DNA from: Zygnema circumcarinatum
Lineage: Eukaryota > Streptophyta > Zygnematophyceae > Zygnematales > Zygnemataceae
Reading direction: 5' to 3'
Assembly: GCA_037447605.1 (NCBI GenBank)
Contig: CM074805.1
Span: 689,606-753,605, forward strand
Length of the DNA stretch: 64,000 bases
Positions 35,492 through 48,100 of the stretch are shown one piece after another. Positions within the stretch are counted from its first letter, which is position 1, and the number at the start of each line of letters is the position of its first letter. The position numbers and the translations under genes were made by a program. The notes beneath the pieces were generated by a model. That model was given only the letters and a program-made list of their open reading frames with translations. It was not told the origin of the DNA and ran no database searches.

Positions 35492-38400
35492 TTATCTGAT
35501 TCGTCGAATGGGAACAGAATCTCCAAAGAGGGCTTCTATTTCACTAGGCTTCATTTTCAACGACTCGAAGAACTCCCTCTCTTCTAAAGTCAACTCCTGC
35601 AAGAACCGCTTTCGGTCGTATTGCACTTCTGCGAATCCCTGTTTCAGCTTCGCTAACAAGTCCAGCTCTAATTTTCCTGCCGCAACCACCTTTTGCCCGA
35701 AGTTCTGTATACCTGCCACCACAGATCTCTCCTCCTCCTCTACTGCTCTCTCTATGCGAGCCAGGAGAGGCTCTGGAGGTCCACATGTGTTGTCTGTTGT
35801 ACGGAACTGACGATCAAAGTCAAGTCCCACTTTGCTGGTGGCCTCCCGCAACTGCGGAACGATGCTTTCAGGGAGCGTTTTTGAACGTGTGTAAAGAACA
35901 GCTCCACCATAGCCGTCCCATGCATCGTTCTTCCCCCGATAGTATACAAGAATGTAGTCATCCGACTTCTGTTCATCCTGCGCAGCGAGGATATACCTGC
36001 CCACAACCATACACCCAAGAATAGAATGTCAAAACACTGTACCAAGCCCCCCCGAGAGTCCTAAGGGCCGAAGAGAATACGAGTTTGAGCTTAGAGCACG
36101 TCTGAAAAATACATGACCAAGCTTTCGGCACTTGTGAGAAATATTGTTGTCCTTATAGGGTGGTACACGAAACATTCATTGGGTTTGATGAGTTTCCTGC
36201 TTCTCGATAACATAGAGAAAGGCCCATAAGAAGCTACCAGTCATCTTGGTAATGAAGAAACTCATTGTCGTGGTTGTACAAGATGCCGGGCTGGTTTGGG
36301 TCCTGCACAAAATCTTGAACTGCACCACGCTCGATGAAGCCGCCATCGAGTGCTGGCACTCTCCAGTTCAAGTTGGCTCTCATCTTGTTCCCATCCGCTT
36401 TAAACGTGTGGACTTGGCAATCGAATGTATCAAAGGTGGGGTTGAGGCCGCTCGTAATGTACCACACGCCATCAAACTGCTTTGGCTGAAACTCCGGCAC
36501 GAGAGCTGTGGGGGGTGGAATTGGGTAAAGGTTTTCATCCGGTTTCTGGGGTACACACTGCTTTTTTGATACCGCACAGGTGTTGAACTCGTCTACCACG
36601 GAATTTTCAAACAGATCTCCACATCTGATCTGGAAATAAATGGGAAAATTGAAGAGTATGAATGCCAGAAAGTAGGAAAGCCATGACATGCGGAACTGTT
36701 CAAAAGTAATCACTCGTCTGTTTATTATTGGACGCTACCTTGGTGCCCTCCATTTTCAAGAACAAGAGCATTTATGTTCTATGTACACTTGCGCCAATGC
36801 TTCACCTGCCGTTCCAATATACCAGTTACAGAAAAGCAGTAACATTTTCCTCTACCGCAATACATACGTTGCGTAAAGGTTAAATGGCTCAAGTCTACAT
36901 AAAAGTGGTTGTACTGCCTATCAGGTTCAGCAGTACTTGCCTGGCATTCTGTCTCATCGGGTCTCCCATTGCAGGATTGCAGGCAGGCAATATTGGTAGC
37001 GCACTTTACATCACCCAAGCAGCGTGCAAACTCCGCCCTGCAATATTTGACCTCTAATCCCCCATCAGAAACCCTGTTACACCATCAAATACCGATGGCT
37101 TTACAATACTTTAGGGTGCATCGCACAACTATGAAGCAGGAGAATTTGCGTAGCGTCATCGTCCAATGTCTGAGCTGCAGTGCAAGGATAATTGTAGACT
37201 TTGATTGCTAGGTGTGCTTGCAGTGAAGGAAAAGTAGTTTGAAACAACTGCACTTGACACAATCAAAGTCTCCTTCCTTTCTACGACTAGGTCTCAACAC
37301 TCAATATCTAGCAGGCGATGCCAGCTATTCTAGTAGTGTTAGGTGCAAATCCTATATATTAGTCCGGGAATCGCAGGGATGCAACTCCACGACCTCCGTT
37401 ACTCATCAAGTAGAAAACAAGTTCCATCTAGGACATAATGTTGGGATTACAACTAAAGGATACTCTTTTGACCGGCAAGCTAGGTTCGTATGTATGAAGT
37501 TAGAAGCAGTTCTGAGATTTTTTGAGAGCAAGTGAAAGCATGAACATCGTCCGTACTACTGGCCGCAAGGCAATGTAGCCAGCCAAGCAGAACAACTTAC
37601 CATGCTCAAAGCGTTCTCCAATGGATGCAAACGAAAAAACTCATTCTCTAGACAGTTTGACCTACACTGCTCAGGCATCAAGCCCGCTATGGAGAGGGAG
37701 AAGTGTGCAGAAATAATGTAATAATATCTGAATATTCAAGAAAATACGGCTCCAAGCAACCAAAGGACGAAAGACGATGGGGAATAAGCGAGGGGGAAGG
37801 GAGGGGCGGCGGGGTGGGGATGGGGGGAGCACAATGCGGAATGTCGTGTAAATGCAAGTGGCGACATGTGCTAAATGTTGAATATGCAGAAAAAAAAATG
37901 GCAGTAGATTATTCAAGAAAAAAGCTACAAAACAAGTGCGTGCTCAGATTCATCATCCATGAAATGGCTTCCAAATTATTAGAACTGCTTGCTTCTGCCA
38001 TTCAGAAAGAGCCAAAAAAAAAAAAAAAGGGAAAACGCCTAGTGCTGACATAGGAAGTCAAGAAACGGATTCAAACATAGCCGTTCATTTGCCTCAAGGT
38101 GAAAAAGTCAAGCTCGGACCTGCACTCTTTCAGAAGACATGTACAAGTCTTGAGAGCATCAGCAGCATTCGCTGAAGGTACCAAAACAGCCCCTGCTACT
38201 ACCGCAGCTGCGATCGCCGGCAGTGCAAGTGCCCGCCATCCAGCAAGGGGCCCTGAAAGAGGCTCCGAGGCCTCTGATCCCCGTCTCGAATCGTCCATCA
38301 CATAGGAATCGGGAGTTCTCCTTTCTGCAGAGCACTGAAATCTATCGCTGTGACCGTGCTTCCGAGTACACGCAGGTGCGTCATGCAGAGACGGAAAACG

Positions 38401-38968
38401 TTCAACTTTCGGCCAAAACGGTTGCAGCTTCTGTCGGCCTGCGCTCCTGCGGGAGCCTGCAGAGTCTTTTAGTTGCAGTCAGTATTCATGCCATGTACGG
38501 TATGTACATTCATGGCACTCATGTTTCTATCCACAAAGAGTCAATATCTGATAACAGCTCTTCTGAAGATACTTTGACCTAATCTCTTACGACGATAGGA
38601 TCATACAATATTTCCGAACGGCCTGATGCCTCTAGCAGTAGCATTGGACCACGCATTGTGCAAGCCTTTCATCGAAAAGAAGCGCCACCTTCAGTCACTC
38701 CTGTGAAGAGATGAAACTTGAGCAAATAAAAACGAATGCGCCACAAAAAAAAAAAAAAAAAAAGCGATAAAAAGCTATGCATGCTCCGTACGCTTATCCT
38801 GACACCCTCTGACACCCTTATGACTGGTCTCCCTGATGGAGAGTAGTTTTGTGCGCAGAACAATTGAGTGCGCTTGGCGAGCATGCCTGCACCTGATGCA
38901 GCGACGCCATAGCTACCAGCAAGATGCAGGCAGAGCTGCCTCGTCCCATCTAGAGCAAGCCCCGCCAT
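35492..38968 (-). CDS. Violaxanthin de-epoxidase-related (VDR) lipocalin, thylakoid lumen (5 exons, 497 aa)
   Basis: Exons: 38968-38806 (donor tentative), 38456-38120, 37037-36941, 36629-36238, 35996-35492; total length is in frame. The N-terminus ([18 protein letters not shown]...) plus a Ser/Arg-rich region and hydrophobic segment ([17 protein letters not shown] then PSANAADA) form a bipartite plastid/lumen signal with an ANA cleavage site. Exons 2-4 give the Cys-rich domain ([47 protein letters not shown]). The lipocalin domain follows: [51 protein letters not shown]. The C-terminus is Glu/Lys-rich. VDE de-epoxidises violaxanthin in high light; the VDR paralogue is less well defined. The [13 protein letters not shown]...[10 protein letters not shown] tail favours VDR over VDE. 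Intron 3 uses a GC donor (CCAG|GCAAGT). Three G-boxes lie upstream. Confidence 0.92.
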
Positions 38969-39069
38969 AGCCGTTCCAACACACAGATTCCAGATATGGA
39001 GAAGAGAGGGAGACTCAAAAGAAAAGCAAACTTGACCAAGGAAAGCTCGTAAAGGAGTGTGTGTGTGTG

Positions 39070-39071
<2 letters not shown>

Positions 39072-39126
<55 letters not shown>
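39072..39126. repeat. (GT)n then (GA)n microsatellite in VDR 5' region
   Basis: A short GTGTGT run leads into about 26 GA dinucleotides, roughly 100 bp upstream of the VDR start codon; possibly 5'UTR or core promoter. Confidence 0.95.
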
Positions 39127-39133
<7 letters not shown>

Positions 39134-39328
39134 CACGGGGAGAGCGCCTTCGGGAGAAGGAGAGAGGAACGAAGGCTTCTTTTCAAGGACCGGTGCAGCA
39201 GCTGACAGCTGGTGCACCATTTTTTTGCCACGTCGCCCAGCACGCCACGCTGGCACCACATCCATTCTATTATTGGCTGGTTTGTGCCATGGTGGCAACA
39301 TATGGTGACGTGGCCCTATGTTTGAAGC

Positions 39329-39374
39329 CACGTGTACTGCGAGCCACGTGGCCCGCTTTCTCGGCTGTCACGTG
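39329..39374. promoter_or_regulatory. Cluster of three CACGTG G-boxes upstream of the VDR gene
   Basis: CACGTG palindromes lie at 39329-39334, 39345-39350 and 39369-39374, about 360-410 bp upstream of the VDR start. A TGACGTGGC hybrid motif is at about 39305. In plants G-boxes bind light-regulated bZIP/bHLH factors (HY5, PIF types), which would suit a light-response gene. Function here is inferred. Confidence 0.6.
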
Positions 39375-40247
39375 CGTGGCATGTACAAACAGTACGTCTT
39401 TAAGTGGTGTCCGTAACCAGTAAACTGTACGGCATTTTACAAATATTACACTGAAAATATCCAGCGCACATCGCAGACGGTCAGAACACAGCTATTGGCC
39501 AATCACACGCCACCGAGCTCAGTCTTGACGGGCTCTGATTGGGCCACGTCAGTTGTACTGTGGCGCCAGCTGGAGCGCGGCTCACATCTCAAAGTTTGGA
39601 GCCGCCTTCGGCCGTTGCAAGCTCTGCCTTTCGGTCACTGTGCAGGGCCGAGCTCGGCAGGAAGAGGTAGGCGGCGGGCTGAGGCCATGGAGGGAGCCAT
39701 GGGGGACTACTCCTCCGGTACTGTAAATAATCACAAAGACAGGTTCTTAGGAGAATGGAAGAACTTGCATTGATCTGCATTGGTCTGATTTTCGTTTTAT
39801 GCAAACGACCAACGAGTCAACTGGCAAGGGGAGTCGCTGTGCGGCACTTCTTCGCCGCGAGTAAGGCATTGGGGCAAGCCTGACTAAGGGCTCAGTTTTC
39901 GTACTGTAGAGTACAGCATTGAGCGTTCTCAACATGCTTTAAAAAAAAAGAGATAGGAAAAGAAAATTGGCATAACATGCGTTCACTCGTTAGGCGGAAA
40001 TGGAGGAGGCTTCAGCATGCGACCTCGTCCTACAATCTCAATCCTTTTGTTGAGTCACAAGCACCAGGCACCTCACATATGCAGGGCCTTTGAATATGTT
40101 AGTTACTAAAAGAAGTTTGTTTCCCCTAACAAAAACCACGACTCCACCTTTCCAAGAACATCAGCTAAGGCGGCTCGGGCGAGCTTTCCTGCCGCCTCTC
40201 AGAGTACATGCTGCCTGCTTGCAGGCCAAAAACTTAAGAATCCAGAA

Positions 40248-40945
40248 TTACTCCACTGAATGGGCTTCAACAGTAGCTTCACCATCTTGCACTCGCTTCA
40301 ATGATTCCTGGAAATGCAAACAAGCTGCAGCATGCAGCGAAGTAGAGTTTGAGCCTTGCAGTTGCCAGGAATAAGTCGAAATCGAGTACCCATTCGATTG
40401 CTTGCGGAGCAGCTAGTTTTTCTCCTTGGAAGACTCAGTAGCCTGTTTTGGCTGCAGTCAAAAAGGTTGCAAAATGTGAGTGCATTCAAGTTCTTGGTGG
40501 ACAAATTTCTATCCACGACAGCACAGAAAGAGACTAGCCATCACAGTGGGATACTCTGTGGAGGACTATCAACTTGTTGCATGTCAACATTTTTCACTGA
40601 ATGCCTTTAAAGTTGGGTGTCAGTACTCCTCTTCAATCATTACTTTCACGAGAATGAAAAAAACATCTTCCTTGACCCCTTCCGAGGTTAACAACTAGCA
40701 GGACAAGAATAAGAAGAACGCTTGAATGGTGTACATATTTTCAAAGGCAAACGGATACACTAATAAATTTGTTCACGAAGGCATTGGCTGAAAGGAAAAC
40801 AAGCCTATGGTTGTATACCAACCTGAGAGTAGTGCCAGAAGATGCCGCTGCCTATGTTCATTCCAAGGCTGACTACCAGCACTACTGAAGCAAGCCCCAA
40901 GGAGGCCGTTACACTCCTCTGGACAAGATCTGCAATTTTCACCAT
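40248..40945 (-). CDS. 60-residue single-pass membrane microprotein (2 exons)
   Basis: Exon 1 (40945-40823) encodes MVKIADLVQRSVTASLGLAS followed by a hydrophobic helix (VVLVVSLGMNIGSGIFW) and ends HYSQ before a CAG|GTTGGT donor. Exon 2 (40307-40248), after TTTCCAG, adds ESLKRVQDGEATVEAHSVE and a stop. The intron is phase 0 and the total is 61 codons including stop. One transmembrane helix at about residues 14-34, a short basic N-terminus and a soluble acidic tail resemble small inner-mitochondrial-membrane assembly proteins (COX14-like). That is a guess from shape, not homology. The gene is divergent from the CCCH gene, about 1.07 kb away. Confidence 0.6.
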
Positions 40946-42019
40946 TTCCGACTGCTGTCGCCCGGCAAATCAACAAATATTCTCTGCACATCAATAACTC
41001 AAAACACATAAGCGCAAGAACTTTACAGGATTCTCATTCATCAGGGGTGATGCGTATTGGCCATTGAAAATGAAAAATTCTGAGACTTTAGCAGTTACTC
41101 TTTCATTGTTCTAGCCTAAAATCAGCCGAACTGAGCGCTTGACGGAGGTACTGCCAGTTTGGACGTTCTCTGCGTGAACCCATACGAGCATTGCACTATT
41201 GCCACATGATTTCACATCACCAATCCGAATAATTTGCAGCAAATGAAAATTGCACAGGGAATAGCGACCCATTTTGGAAGACACTTGGTTGGCAAGCAAG
41301 CAACCGGGCAGAGCTATCAATCAAGTTGACCATGGTCAGCATGAGTGATAGAACAAGATGACAGATGAAAATTAATTTTACAACCTCCAGAAGGACAACA
41401 GGAGGTGTCATTGCGACAGATAGCAGTTCACATCATAACTAATAATTCCCTAAGCAACAGGCCTCCTCTACTGTTTCAAGTTGTGAGTGTATTTTTTGAT
41501 AGAACGGAATAAAAAAAGCTCAGCTATATCCTGATGGAGAGCCTTCCCACATGCTTTAAAATGCAGCAAAAAGTAGTCATTCTGCAAACAACAGAGACGA
41601 CTCACCACTTGGCCGCACAAAACCCGCGAATGACACAGCCAGAATCCTACAGTTCGTCCCTTCCAATATTAATTCTCTCTCTGCAACGTTTATGCCAAAG
41701 ATATATGCCAAAAAGAAGAGGTCATAAGGGTATGCGTTGCCAAATATTGTAAGCTAATGTTATCGCGGACTGCACTCCTTCAGAAAAGAGCTCTCGGTAC
41801 ATGAGCCTCACTGAAGAGATTTGACCAATCACAGTCTGCCACGTCTGCAACTATGCACACGTGGCAATATATGATTGGCTCCCGCCGACGGGGGCGCCAG
41901 TGACGATCCTTCTCTCGCCTTTCGTTTTGAAGAAAGTTCCATCCATGGAGAACTTTAACCCTAATTTTTAAGGATCGAGGGAGTCCCTGCTGCTGCCGCG
42001 TGTCAGCAGTATATAGCAC
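40946..42019. promoter_or_regulatory. Divergent intergenic region of microprotein (-) and CCCH (+) genes
   Basis: Probable two-way promoter. Near the CCCH start it has GATTGG/CCAAT-type and CACGTG-containing sequence (GCACACGTGGCAA at about 41855). No coding exon or RNA gene recognised. Confidence 0.4.
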
Positions 42020-44476
42020 ATGGAGGCAGCTATGGCAAATGCTGTGGATGGCGAGGAAGGTGCGGGATACTGGGGAGGAGGGGAGGTGGGAGGGCAGTGG
42101 GAGGGTGGCTATGGAGAAAGGGCCATGGGTCCACAGGACGAGGGAGAGGCTTGGGGCTATGGACCTCCCGGAGGGAGAGGAGGCCCTCCCATGCCTATGG
42201 GAAGTAACATGAATGCTGGACCCCAAGGAGGGGGAGAGCCTCCCTTCAAGAGAATGAGAGGAGAAGGAGGAAATGGCCCCGGAAGGAGACATGGGGCCAT
42301 GGATGAGCCTTCTGGTATGGGCATGATGGGTGGTCCGGCCATGGGACCTGGGACCATGGGACCTGGTCTTGGGCCAGGAATGGGATGGGAGGGGGGTCCG
42401 GGAGGCGAAGGGGGGAAGGGAGGAGGAGGTGGGCAGGGAGGGAAAGGCAGAGGAATGTTTTTCAGGACAAAGCTGTGCGCTCGTTGGAAAGCGGGAGTCT
42501 GCCCCTATCCAAGCAATTGCAATTACGCGCATTCTATGGAAGAATTGAGGCGGCCCCCTCCTGGCTGGGAGGAGTTTCCTAATGGATCGCGGGCTGCAGG
42601 GGAGGGGGGTGGAGGAACAGGAGGAGGAGGAGGAGGGGGAGGAGGAGGAGGCGGGGGAGGGGGAGCGGGAGGAGGAGCGGGGCCTTCAGCTGCTGGAGAT
42701 GGTGGAGGAGGTGGAAGTGGTGGCGAGAATGGGGGAGGGTTTGGAGGGGTAAAAGAAGGTGAGGGTGTGGTTGAAGGTGGTGGAGGAAGCGGAAATGGAG
42801 TTGAAGGTGCAAATCCTGATGACGAACGGGGAGGAATGTGGGAGGGGAGTCTTGAAGTAAGCCCCACTATTGGTCTTGGAGATGAGATGCCCTTGTTCAT
42901 TGTAATTAGAAGTTATTGCTCCTCTATACTCTCTGTATGCAAATGTGTAAGCAGAATGGTTGAATATCACTAGAAACTTTCAAATGTGTTGGCTAGTCTG
43001 ACGAGTACAATGTTTCAGTGGCTTCATTGCTTTTACAGGCAGTGCTCGCAAATAGCGGTTAGCTTAATCCACTCGCTTATTAATGATTAACCATTGAATG
43101 TGTAAAGCAGCATTTTCTGCTGAGTTCAGATCAGGGTTGATGTAAGACTCTTTCGTTCTCTCCTATGCTGAGTGGCCACAGGCACAAGGTGGCGCGGGGC
43201 CGAATGGTGATGTAAAGAAGAAATCAAAACTGTGTAAGAAGTTTTTCAGTGATGACGGAATATGCCCGTACGGAGAGAGATGTCTATTCTCACATGATGA
43301 GGATGGAGGACCTCCTCCTGCAATGCGAGCAGGTGGCCAGGGCGGGTCGGCTGTTCCTGCTGTTGGACCTAACGGAAGGCCTCCTAACTGGCGAACACGG
43401 ATATGCATGAAGTGGGAGTCTATGGGAAATTGTCCGTTCGGAGAAAAATGTCACTTTGCACATGGTGTCCATGGTGAGGCTCCGTCCATTCCTAGCGCAG
43501 AACGACGATAGCCTGAAAGTACAATGGTTTGATGGTTTGGTTTGGTATTGTAACACAACTTTGCTTCTATTCTTCTGAGATTGTCTGCGCATTTCTGCGC
43601 TCCCTTTTATCAAGAGAGACCCTTATGCTTCAAAAAATAGTACGCGTTTCGCCCCAATTGTTCTCTCTTTAGATGAATGTAGAAGGATCGAGCTTGCTCG
43701 GCTTATGGTCATATTGCTCGTTTAGGCCCACTAGCCTGTAAATGTTTAAGAAGTCATAGTCAACAATAGGGGCCTCTCTTGATTTTCCTTTCTGTTTCCA
43801 CTTGACAGAGTTACAGCGCTTTGGAGGAGGCCCACTTGACGGCCCTCTCCCCCCACCCCCAGGACCGTTCGACTCCGAATTTGGTCCAGGGCCTCGACCA
43901 GGTTCAGGTCCGCTTGGACAAGACCAAAATATTCTTTCTCCAGGAGCAATCCCAGGCTCAGGTAATGGATGGGGAGGAGGAGGACGGGGACTGCCTGGAC
44001 AGACCCATGGAGGGCAGGGAGGAGGCGGACATGGAGGGGGAGCTATGGGCGGTTTAGGGCAGTCATTTAACCCAGCAGCTAGGGCTATGGGGAAGGGTGG
44101 AAATGCCAATCCGGGGGGTGTATTAGCAAACCAGGGAGGTCTTAAAACTGCTCCTTCACAGCAGTCTGGGAGTGGGGGCGGATCCGTTATATCGGCTACG
44201 AAAATTCCAGCGTATTGGCAGGGCCCAAGGAAAGGAGTTTCAACAATTTACGGAGACTGGATCGAGGAAGAGGAGTGGGAGGACGATGATGACGTGGAGG
44301 AGGAGAGAGAGGGCAGCGGAGTGGGAGGCTCGAAGAGTGGGCAGAGCGGCAGGGTGGACACTGGGGCTGCCCAGGGGGCGGAGGCGGAGTGCAGCGCGAT
44401 GAGGAGGGGGGGGGCATATTCTAAAGGTGGCAATCTTGGCGTGTCAAGTCAGCAGGCGAAGCCTGTCAAGGCTTGA
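42020..44476 (+). CDS. Triple CCCH zinc-finger protein with Gly-rich linkers, plant C3H type (3 exons, 598 aa)
   Basis: Exons 42020-42856, 43182-43473 and 43809-44476; phases 0 and 1. Three CCCH fingers: C153/C161/C167/H171 (C-x7-C-x5-C-x3-H, within FFRTKLCARWKAGVCPYPSN), C297/C307/C313/H317 (x9-x5-x3, CKKFFSDDGICPYGERC) and C354/C363/C369/H373 (x8-x5-x3, CMKWESMGNCPFGEKC). After finger 3 the sequence ELQRFGGG is a signature of the plant C3H12/C3H56-like group. Linkers are extremely Gly-rich (a 15-Gly run at about residues 206-220) with Met/Pro-Gly repeats, followed by an acidic stretch (WIEEEEWEDDDDVEEE) near the C-terminus. CCCH fingers of this spacing bind AU-rich RNA; a role in mRNA metabolism is expected. 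The poly-Gly tract is GGA-repeat DNA, which creates spurious antisense frames. Confidence 0.93.
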
Positions 44477-45154
44477 GATGCAAAATGTTGGATTGTTGCC
44501 CATGTTACACCCTTTCTGGCAAAAACGATGTCTGAGTTATAACATTATATAGCAAATGCAGATGCCCAACTTCACACTGATTTCAGAAGAATAAAAGAAA
44601 GGAAGAGGGAAGGGGGGCGATCGACAGCACCAGTTGCGAAACTTTTGTTGCAAACAACAAATTTGTTTCACAAATGGAACTACTCTTGACGACGAACCAA
44701 TCTCGAGATCAAAAAGCTTCTTGGCTTGTTCCTGTTGTTACCCCTTTCCTGCCTAAACACACCGAAGGAGTGTCGACATCCTTTTCCTCTGATCCGTGAA
44801 GAAAAAAAAGATGAAGAAAAAGGAGATGGAGAGGAGAGACGGCAAAAGACGCGAGGAAAAACGCTATGCCCATCATTACACGGCATGAAGTGTGCGGCCG
44901 CTCTCCCATGAGGGCGGTGCTTTCCCAGGTTACAATGCATCTATTCCACTTCAAAAAACAACTTCTGCATTGCGGGTTGACTCACAGCCTGCCTTCCCAC
45001 TAACCAATTCTCCAAAAAACCCTTGCCTTGACCCCCACAGAGGCCCTACCGGACTTCTTCTCCTCCTTTTTTCAGTCCACTTGGTTAACACTCCCGGGCC
45101 CACTCGCCTCTATCCGGTGCACACTCTGAGGTATCCGAAGCTCCTCAAAATCGC
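44477..45154. other. Spacer between convergent CCCH (+) and DNAJC11 (-) genes
   Basis: 3' regions only; an AATAAAAG-like signal lies at about 44591. If the DNAJC11 C-terminal exon is actually spliced again, its last exon could lie here, but I could not identify one. Confidence 0.5.
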
Positions 45155-48100
45155 CTACCACCACCTGCACACAGCTGCCACAAATGTCTTAACTTGACTG
45201 CCTGAACGAGCAAAAACGAGGTAAATGCGTAAGAGTAAGTGTGCCATCTGGTTCAGTAAGTCAAGCAGGGCGAGGGGCTCAAGGGGCCGGTACAAGACCT
45301 TGTGGGGTTGTCCTTTAAATGTGTACAAGACTCGAAGCATCTTCTCTTCTCCAGGACACGGATCGCAGAATCCCATCAGACCGCGCTTCCGAATGCCGTC
45401 ATGGAGCTGCACTCTCCACCACCACAGGACACTATCAACGTCACAATGCAACTGTATGGTCTGGATGCATAGTTGAGAGCCGGCTTTCTCATTGAATTTC
45501 GTACAATACAGAACTGGGGAACATGCCCTCCAACTTCAAGCTTTGAATCCAAGTGCACAATTCCAATGGTGAGGCCTTGAGTATTGTTTGATGGGGTTTT
45601 GCTCACCACCAAGAAAGCATCTCGTCCTCCGCTTTCATCCACAAAAAACTGCATCGGAATCCTCACGTCTAGGTAAGGTGGGGGGAGGTCTTCGGTTTCA
45701 TCCTCCCCGGCTGCAGACCGCCCTTCCTGCCTAAGGTTGCCATAGGAAGCTGCCGTTATAATGAGCCCATTCTTCTCCTCCTGAGTGCGCCGCTTACGCT
45801 CTGCAGGAGCTGAGAGAAGGTCCTGTGCTTGAGCTGCAGCCTCTCTTGCAGCTCCTACCTACGAACCGCCAAAACTTCCAGCATGTCTCAGTCTTTTACA
45901 TTCTAGTAAATGGGTATCTTCCGTTTCTTCCCATTCCTTTCAGAGAGTAACGTTCGATCTCTTCCACGTTCAGCTCTCGCACTATTTGAGAGCTGTTTAA
46001 GTACGTGAAGTGCATTTGACGTAAGCAATAGTTACCTGCAATGCATTCTCTCTCCGCTGTTGAAGTTCTTTCCTTCGCCTCCTTCGCAATGCATATGGCT
46101 TGAAGACCCACACCTGCCCCGCCCAGTAGCCAACTTATAATAGATTCTGAAAGACTTTGCAAACCAGCCTATTTTTTTATCCTCAACAGCAAGATTTTTA
46201 TTACTTTAGGTAATAAGGAAAAGTCTCCCAAAAGCTGAGAGACATCCCTCATTTTCGGATGCGTACTCAGCAATGCTTTTTATTGGCAATCCCAGTTTTG
46301 AAGGACTACTCTATACTCAAGAGCAGTGGGCTGAGCCCACTTCACCAATTTTTTAGGAGTCAACTGCAGTACACTCAGTGTCTGTTGGTCTTCACCTTCA
46401 GAGCTGCATAGAGAGCTGAGGGAATGAATAGTGCTCCAATGGCTATGGTAGGCCTGAGAGATGGCCATAACAAAATCTGTTCCCAAAAAAACCAACTCCA
46501 ACCCGTATTTTTCAGACATATCGAAATTTGGATTCCTTCCACAAGACCACTAAAGAGGAAAGATAACTCGAACATTCCCATCAGAACATGCCCCTTCCTT
46601 TCACGACTTCTGTACTCTTTCCTTTTTCCCCCTTTCTACTCGCCTCCATCATGCAAGTGGTTCTCTCACCGGGAAAACAAACTTTTGGCCTCCACGTGTA
46701 TAACGAATTTTCCAAAGTATCCCCTGTTTCCACCCGGTCAAAGCAAGAGAAAGAATCAACACCTGCATGGAATCAACTCTCTCCCAGCAGCTCATCTAAA
46801 AGCATCTTTTAGCATCTTTCTCTAAAGAGTTTGCATGATCGTGCATCCCAAAATAGGTCCGAAGACCCTCTATCTTCCCACGCAGCCATCATTATAACTG
46901 AAGAAAGAAAGTGGAAATCTTAACCTGCAAGCCAACGGAGCAAAACCAGCCTGCACTACTGTGTTCGGATAGCCGTCTGCTGCCACCTATCTCCAAATCC
47001 ACACCATTCCTGCATTCCATGCGATGTAACTGACAAAATTAGTGCACACGGAACAACACCGAGAACGTCTTCATCTTTGACCCAAAAATAGAACCTCTCC
47101 TCTCTCTCTTGCACCCTCTCCTGATGCAGCTATCTATCTCTCCTGCATGTTCTGAAGCAGGTGGAGGCCGGGGGCAAACGCCCTATAGACAGCCGTCTAA
47201 GGCCCTCTCCTCCTGCCTCCCCTTGTTGCCACCTGGCAGACGGCCGGGAGAGAGCAGACAGGCTCAGTCCTCACGGTCCGAGTCGAGCAGTGATGCGTCC
47301 TGAAGACTTTTCTGAGAATCGCCGAACGTATGACCCCGACATGCCCATCATCGTTTCTCCCAACTGCATTCAGACATTCATCAGCAGAGAAAAGCTCAAG
47401 TCTTTGTTTTCATGAAAAGGAAGACAGGAAGACGAAGAGGAGACCTGCTTCCCTATTGAAGGAGTTTTTGAATGCGATCATGCAGGGCATGCGATATTCC
47501 GATGCCCCGTGATGAGTTCAGATCATAGAAGGTATCATTCTGTGAGAAGGTTTCTTAAACAACGCAACTTGTTACGCTATGGTCCTTAGTGAGGAAGTTT
47601 GGAATTACATCAAACGAGCATAAAGATTGCCGCTCACCTTGATATCGCCGGAGAGGGATCCCTTCGCCAGTTGATGCTGCCAACCCAATCCTAAACCTCC
47701 CTCTGCTCCAAGCCCGAATTGTATCTGCTTTCCAAAATCCAAAGTAGTGCAAAGAATCAGGAGGGCATTGCTGATGATAGTCCATATGACAGACATCCCA
47801 TTCGCTGACCTCTTGAACTTACGGGGCCAATAAAATATTGATAGGAGCTCCAAAGGCTACCTTATTAACCTGAGGTGGTTTGTGATGCACTTATCAATGA
47901 GACTGCGCAGCAGAGTGAACGATGTACGGACACTCACAGAGGCCAAAGTAGAGGGTGAAAGTTGTCGGCTCCAGTTGTTTGTAAGAGTCAACTCCCCATC
48001 CCGCAAATTGCATGCTACACCGAGAGTTGCATTTACATGCTTTGTCAACTGCCTGTCGAGAAGCTCACAACCAAAAAGCCAAAACCGACAACCCCAATTT

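Larger units (their letters stand above)
38969..40247. other. Spacer between VDR and microprotein genes (same strand)
   Basis: The VDR-proximal half carries the GA microsatellite and G-box cluster. The distal half is probably the 3' region of the microprotein gene. No recognisable exon was found. Confidence 0.5.

Noticed and set aside
42157-42357. Minus-strand Pro/Met-rich open frame
   Set aside because: Antisense of CCCH exon 1 low-complexity sequence.
42523-42900. Minus-strand Pro-rich open frames opposite the CCCH gene
   Set aside because: Shadow of the GGA/GGN repeat coding poly-Gly on the plus strand.
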